From an uncultured Clostridia bacterium (GTDB lineage: Bacteria > Bacillota_A > Clostridia > Peptostreptococcales > Anaerovoracaceae): a stretch of DNA of 9,466 bases. The notes beneath the pieces were generated by a model. That model ran no database searches, was not told the DNA's origin, and worked only from the letters and a program-made list of their open reading frames with translations. The first letter of the stretch is position 1, and each line of letters opens with the position of its first letter. Location of the stretch: assembly GCA_946645735.1 (NCBI GenBank), contig CAMPCK010000019.1, positions 1 through 9,466 of the forward strand, in the 5' to 3' direction. The translations under genes and the position numbers were made by a program. Shown here piece by piece: positions 6,522 through 9,466 of this stretch.

Positions 6522-8389
6522 GAAATGCCAAAATCACAAAGATAAGTCAGGTCACCCCGGAGGTGACCTTACTTTTACGTGGAATGGGATTTTCTGACTA
6601 CTACATCCTTAAACTCTATGAGGCCTATGGAAATGCAGCTCCTGAGATGATAAAGGCCGATCCTTATTTTCTTCTGGAGGATTTCAGCCGCCTGGGATTC
6701 AAACGGGTGGATGAGATCGCTTCATCCATAGGCATAAAATCCGATGATCCGAGAAGACTCAAGGCCGTAATAAGGTTTGTCCTCGGAGTTTATGTGGGAG
6801 AGGGGAATACCTATGCTCCGAGAAAGGAGCTTGTTGAGAAGTGCTCGGCTCTGCTTGAGGTTTCCCGTGAGATCCTTGAGGACTGCCTTGAGACCATGAT
6901 CTTTGAAGGAATCCTTCACTGTGTCACCGTCGATGGGGAAGACGCCATATATTTCTACGGATACTACAGAGCAGAGAACCGCGTGGCTTCATCCATAGCC
7001 CACATGGCGGACCAGGAAGCAAGAGAACTCAAGAGTATCGTGGCTTCACCCAAGAGCTTCATAAAGAAATTCGAAGAGGCCAGGGGAATAGAGCTGTCTG
7101 AGGATCAGAAGCGTGCCGTTATAAGCTGCCTTGCCAGCGGAGCCACCATTATAACGGGAGGCCCCGGTACCGGTAAAACTACGATTCTTAACGCCATCAT
7201 ATACATACTTGAAGCATCGGGTCAGAAGGTTGCAGTCTCTGCTCCCACTGGAAGAGCTGCCAAGAGAATAATGGAGACCGGAGGGCACTTCGCCCAGACC
7301 GTTCACAGGCTTCTGGAATATTACTATGATGAGACAAGAAAGGCCATGTGCTTTGCAAAAAACGAGGAAGACCCTCTGGACTACGACTGCGTGATCGTGG
7401 ATGAGTCTTCCATGATGGATATAATGCTCATTAACGCACTTCTTGCTGCAATGAAGCCAGGAAGCCGCCTTGTCCTTGTGGGAGACAGCAGCCAGCTTCC
7501 TTCCGTGGGACCCGGAAATGTTCTCAGCGACCTCATCGGAAGTGAGTATATAAATACCATCACCCTGAACAAGATCTACCGTCAGGAGAGCGAGAGCAGC
7601 ATAGTTCTCAACGCTCACAGGATCAATCACGGGGATTATCCTGTTTTTAATGCTGATGACAGTGACATGACGCTCTACAGACTTGACAGCCAGAGAGACA
7701 TCAGGGACAAGATATGTGAAATAGTAAAGAATTATGATCCGGAGACCGTTCAGGTGCTGACTCCCACTAAGAAGGGCATCCTGGGGGCTCTTGAGATGAA
7801 CACAAGTCTTCAGGAAGTTTTCAATCCGCCTGAAGATGACAAGGTGGAGCTCAAATTCGGAAAGAAGGTCTTCAGGGAAGGGGACCGGGTCATGCAGATA
7901 AAAAACGATTATCAGCTGGGCTTCAAGAGAGAGCGCCATGATATCTACGGAGGAGACGGTAAGGATCCCGGATATGAAAGAGAAGACGGCAAAGGAATAT
8001 TTAACGGTGAGATCGGCACGGTATTCGGAATAGACAAGGAAGCCAAGACCATGACCGTGGTCTTCGATGATGACCGCTTCGGAAAGACCTATGGCAGGAG
8101 ATTCGCCCTCTACGAATACACTAAGCTGGATGAGCTTGAACAGGCTTTCTGCGTTACAGTCCATAAGAGCCAGGGAAGCGAGTATCCTGTAGTTATAATT
8201 CCGGTATCCTGGTTCCCGCCGGTCCTTGCCACCAGGTCTCTCATATACACGGCAATAACCAGGGGGAAGAACAAGGTCATTCTGGTGGGAAATCCGGACT
8301 ATCTCAACGCCATGGTGGATAACGACCGCTCAAGCGAAAGGCTCTCCGGCCTTAAGGACAGACTTATGAGCCTGTATAACCGGGTATAG
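6509..8389 (+). CDS. recD2: RecD2-type ATP-dependent DNA helicase (superfamily 1), short form
   Basis: RecD2 is a 5'-3' DNA helicase that acts without RecBC in repair and replication-fork maintenance. The helix-hairpin-helix-like N-terminal region (about 10-80, with the RLGFKRVDEIASSIGI segment) is followed by a helicase core with all motifs: Walker A TGGPGTGKTT (216-225), Ia SAPTGRAAKRI (244-254), Walker B VIVDESSM (295-302), III VLVGDSSQLPSVGPGNVL (322-339), YRQ (357-359), V VTVHKSQGSEYPVVIIP (549-565) and VI LIYTAITRGK (578-587). At 626 residues it is shorter than the 700-800 usual for RecD2, because it begins near the HhH region and lacks the N-terminal OB-like domain. About 25 charged, Gly-rich residues (471-496) are inserted between NDYQL and GIFNGEIG. 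The ATG overlaps the preceding gene by 13 nt, with AGGAG at 6500-6504. Confidence 0.92.
   Translation: MDTLGNAKITKISQVTPEVTLLLRGMGFSDYYILKLYEAYGNAAPEMIKADPYFLLEDFSRLGFKRVDEIASSIGIKSDDPRRLKAVIRFVLGVYVGEGNTYAPRKELVEKCSALLEVSREILEDCLETMIFEGILHCVTVDGEDAIYFYGYYRAENRVASSIAHMADQEARELKSIVASPKSFIKKFEEARGIELSEDQKRAVISCLASGATIITGGPGTGKTTILNAIIYILEASGQKVAVSAPTGRAAKRIMETGGHFAQTVHRLLEYYYDETRKAMCFAKNEEDPLDYDCVIVDESSMMDIMLINALLAAMKPGSRLVLVGDSSQLPSVGPGNVLSDLIGSEYINTITLNKIYRQESESSIVLNAHRINHGDYPVFNADDSDMTLYRLDSQRDIRDKICEIVKNYDPETVQVLTPTKKGILGALEMNTSLQEVFNPPEDDKVELKFGKKVFREGDRVMQIKNDYQLGFKRERHDIYGGDGKDPGYEREDGKGIFNGEIGTVFGIDKEAKTMTVVFDDDRFGKTYGRRFALYEYTKLDELEQAFCVTVHKSQGSEYPVVIIPVSWFPPVLATRSLIYTAITRGKNKVILVGNPDYLNAMVDNDRSSERLSGLKDRLMSLYNRV
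6544..6574 (+). other. Strong RNA hairpin in the first codons of recD2
   Basis: AGGTCACC (6549-6556) and GGTGACCT (6562-6569) form a perfect 8-bp stem with the loop CCGGA. After a single C/T mismatch, AAGT (6544-6547) pairs with ACTT (6571-6574), adding 4 bp. The stem begins 35 nt after the first base of the recD2 start codon and leaves the ribosome binding site free. Part of the symmetry comes from the encoded Val-Thr-Pro-Glu-Val-Thr repeat, so a regulatory role is only a possibility. A short T-rich run follows (ACTTTTAC), which is weak for a terminator. Confidence 0.45.
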
Positions 8390-8393
8390 ATCG

Positions 8394-9203
8394 TCAGAGA
8401 TCCTTGAGAAACTCTTCGTCGTCGCGGCTTCTGAAGGAACCTCTGAGATAATAGTTTCCCGTGGCAAGGCAGATGAAATGGACTTCTTTTGCGCCTGCCT
8501 CCTTGAGAAGCCTTGCGCATCTGTCGGCGGTGGCTCCTGTTGTCAGGATATCGTCAACGATGAGAACGGAGGCATCCCTTATGCGGGAGGCATATGCGGG
8601 ATCAAGAAGAAAGGCTCCCTCGAGGTTGGAGAAGCGCTCCTCACCGGACACACTTCTCTGGGCGTGGGTCGGTATCTTTCTTCTGAGACAGCCGGGGAGG
8701 TGCCTTATCTTAAGCCCATGACGGGCATTTAAGCGAAGAGTCAGCTCCTGAGATATGAGTGCGGCCTGATTGAAGCCGCGCTTTTTTCTTTTGCTTGAAT
8801 GTATGGGAACGGGGACGATGAAATCAATGGAAGACAGTATTTTCATGGCTTCCTCATCAGATGTGAGCCTGTCCTCCATAATCATGGAAATAGGTCTCGC
8901 CATGAAAGTTTTTTTGTTGTATTTGAGATCGAAAATAAGTCTTTTGGAATGGAGGCCGTAGACCATGCAGCTCATGACTGAGTCAAGATATCCGGTCCTT
9001 CCGCTGTGCCTGCGTTCTTCTTCGAGATCTATGGTGATGTGACCCCAGTTTATGGCTGCCATGCACTGGTCGCACAGACAGTAGGGCCTGGTAAGATCGA
9101 TGTATTTTCCGCAGCAGATGCAGTAGGTCCCCATGGGGAAGAGTAGCTGGAGGATCTTTTCCAAAAAAATATGGATGCGTGAGGTTCCTGAAAGGTAATA
9201 CAT
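8394..9203 (-). CDS. comF: ComF family phosphoribosyltransferase-like protein
   Basis: ComF/ComFC (GntX-type) proteins join a small zinc-binding module to a type I phosphoribosyltransferase domain and are linked to DNA uptake in competent bacteria. The zinc module has C28-x2-C31 and C44-x2-C47, with additional C30 and C42. Family signatures follow: VPVPIHSSKRKKRGFNQA (130-147), AQRSVSGEERFSNLEGAF (181-198) and the PRPP-binding loop VLIVDDILTTGAT (213-225) with D217-D218. Its length of 269 residues is slightly above the usual 220-245, because of the first 20-25 residues and a charged tail. The start at 9203 is supported by AAAGG read on the minus strand, 7 nt upstream. A minus-strand promoter lies at 9239-9267. 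The stop is 4 nt from the recD2 stop, tail to tail. No comFA or other competence gene is in the window, so a role in transformation is not shown. Confidence 0.92.
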   Translation of the reverse strand: MYYLSGTSRIHIFLEKILQLLFPMGTYCICCGKYIDLTRPYCLCDQCMAAINWGHITIDLEEERRHSGRTGYLDSVMSCMVYGLHSKRLIFDLKYNKKTFMARPISMIMEDRLTSDEEAMKILSSIDFIVPVPIHSSKRKKRGFNQAALISQELTLRLNARHGLKIRHLPGCLRRKIPTHAQRSVSGEERFSNLEGAFLLDPAYASRIRDASVLIVDDILTTGATADRCARLLKEAGAKEVHFICLATGNYYLRGSFRSRDDEEFLKDL

Positions 9204-9238
9204 AAGGGTTCCTTTCTATCCCGTACATCCTTAAGTGA

Positions 9239-9267
9239 AGTATAACTCAGGAAAATATTTCATACAA
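9239..9267 (-). promoter_or_regulatory. Predicted sigma-A promoter of comF
   Basis: On the minus strand, TTGTAT (complement of 9262-9267) and TATACT (complement of 9239-9244) are separated by exactly 17 nt. Transcription would start near 9232, giving a leader of roughly 28 nt that contains the comF ribosome binding site. Confidence 0.65.
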
Positions 9268-9274
9268 TATTTAG

Positions 9275-9295
9275 TGTGAAAAGATTATGTGAAAA
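9275..9295 (+). repeat. Direct repeat TGTGAAAA upstream of the ncRNA promoter
   Basis: TGTGAAAA occurs at 9275-9282 and again at 9288-9295, with start points 13 nt apart, between the divergent comF and ncRNA promoters. The second copy ends 20 nt before the -35 of the ncRNA promoter. It could be an operator, an A-rich UP element or chance in A/T-rich DNA. Confidence 0.35.
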
Positions 9296-9315
9296 TTGTT
9301 TTATACAACTGTCAC

Positions 9316-9344
9316 TTGATAGTTTACTGCGCAGGTGATATAAT
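9316..9344 (+). promoter_or_regulatory. Near-consensus sigma-A promoter of the candidate ncRNA
   Basis: TTGATA (9316-9321) and TATAAT (9339-9344) are separated by 17 nt, with TG at 9336-9337 forming an extended -10. This is the strongest promoter in the window. The expected start is around 9350-9352, in the run of A residues just before GCGATCC. Such strength with no coding gene downstream fits an abundant stable RNA. Confidence 0.85.
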
Positions 9345-9350
9345 AAAGAA

Positions 9351-9466
9351 AAAGCGATCCGGGTCTGTGGTTGCAAATCCAGGCCAGGCACGGGCAAAGG
9401 GATCCACGTAAGCAGCTGAAGAAGAGTAGGCTGTGAGCATGGCGTGCTTTAGAAGTAAGTCCTCCG
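9351..9466 (+). ncRNA. Candidate structured ncRNA, 5' part; possible raiA-motif RNA (3' end outside window)
   Basis: About 116 nt downstream of a very strong promoter contain no convincing reading frame with a ribosome binding site, and are more G/C-rich than the intergenic DNA before them. Helices visible by eye are GGTCTGTG (9362-9369) with CCAGGCC (9379-9385, one bulge, one G-U), GATCC (9356-9360) with GGATC (9400-9404), AGGCACG (9386-9392) with CGTGCTT (9443-9449, one G-U), and CAGCT (9413-9417) with GGCTG (9429-9433). The second and third together would make a pseudoknot. The raiA-motif RNA, an abundant structured RNA of Firmicutes and Actinobacteria found near raiA/hpf and comF genes, is the leading candidate from context. 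I cannot match its consensus from memory. It does not resemble tmRNA, RNase P RNA or a tRNA. A leader of a downstream gene is also possible. Confidence 0.55.

Noticed and set aside
6544..6580. Intrinsic terminator at the recD2 start
   Set aside because: The stem is strong, but the following T-run is short and broken (ACTTTTAC) and lies within an intact, clearly functional reading frame, so it is listed as a hairpin only.
7046..8164. 372-codon open frame on the minus strand inside recD2
   Set aside because: It lies wholly opposite the helicase motifs of recD2, shows no recognisable domain and no clear ribosome binding site. Long antisense frames are expected opposite a gene with this codon use.
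8390..8460. Terminator for recD2 from TCAGAG (8394-8399) with a distant CTCTGA
   Set aside because: Only 6 bp with a loop of about 40 nt and no T-tract, all inside the comF coding sequence.
8983..9228. 81-codon minus-strand frame starting upstream of comF
   Set aside because: It overlaps the start of comF in another frame. The AAAGG site is correctly placed for comF at 9203, whose product has zinc-binding cysteines and a PRPP loop.
9439..9466. ATG with a short open frame near the window end, possibly a downstream gene start
   Set aside because: No Shine-Dalgarno sequence precedes it and it lies in the helix-forming region of the candidate ncRNA. A real gene further on cannot be judged from this window.
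9351..9466. tmRNA, RNase P RNA, tRNA or T-box leader
   Set aside because: The start of tmRNA, the conserved RNase P core segments, a T-loop or the T-box sequence are not visible. 6S RNA cannot be fully excluded, but the long closing-stem layout is not apparent in the available part.

Overview
The window looks like a chromosomal housekeeping segment from a Clostridia-type Firmicute. Lachnospiraceae-like is my best guess and is not proven. The signs are strong AGGAG-type ribosome binding sites, A/T-rich intergenic regions with near-consensus sigma-A promoters, heavy use of AGA/AGG for Arg and ATA for Ile, G+C near one half in genes by eye, and clostridial-style RodA, NadE, RecD2 and ComF proteins. 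I see no insertion sequence, CRISPR array, tRNA, rRNA or phage gene.

Layout. Positions 1-168 hold the 3' end of an ABC exporter gene, closed by a clear intrinsic terminator. A promoter with an extended -10 lies directly behind that terminator. It starts a tight six-gene operon (290-8389) in the order FHA-RodA fusion, PbpA-like transpeptidase, ammonia-dependent NAD synthetase, OB-fold/HD (YhaM-like) protein, CCA-nucleotidyltransferase-like protein, and a short RecD2 helicase. Four of the five junctions are overlaps or gaps of 14 nt or less, and the largest gap is 23 nt. A comF-type gene on the minus strand (8394-9203) meets recD2 tail to tail across only 4 nt. Its upstream region (9204-9350) is a divergent promoter region. 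The plus-strand promoter there (TTGATA, 17 nt, TATAAT, with TG in the extended -10) is near perfect. It drives a transcript with no evident coding capacity that runs off the window end. I read this as the 5' part of a structured noncoding RNA, with the raiA-motif RNA as leading hypothesis because of the comF neighbourhood.

How the genes work together. The first two genes form a peptidoglycan polymerase/transpeptidase pair. The order corresponds to the actinobacterial fhaB-rodA-pbpA cluster, but here the membrane-anchored FHA protein and RodA are one polypeptide. This suggests phosphothreonine-dependent control of wall synthesis by a kinase encoded elsewhere. The four downstream genes are cofactor and nucleic-acid enzymes (NAD synthesis, RNA 3' end processing, nucleotide addition, DNA helicase) with no obvious biochemical link to the wall, so co-transcription may reflect growth-rate control. 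The most surprising protein is the CCA-adding-enzyme relative. It keeps the family scaffold but carries substitutions in the first metal-binding acidic residue and in both nucleotide-template residues.
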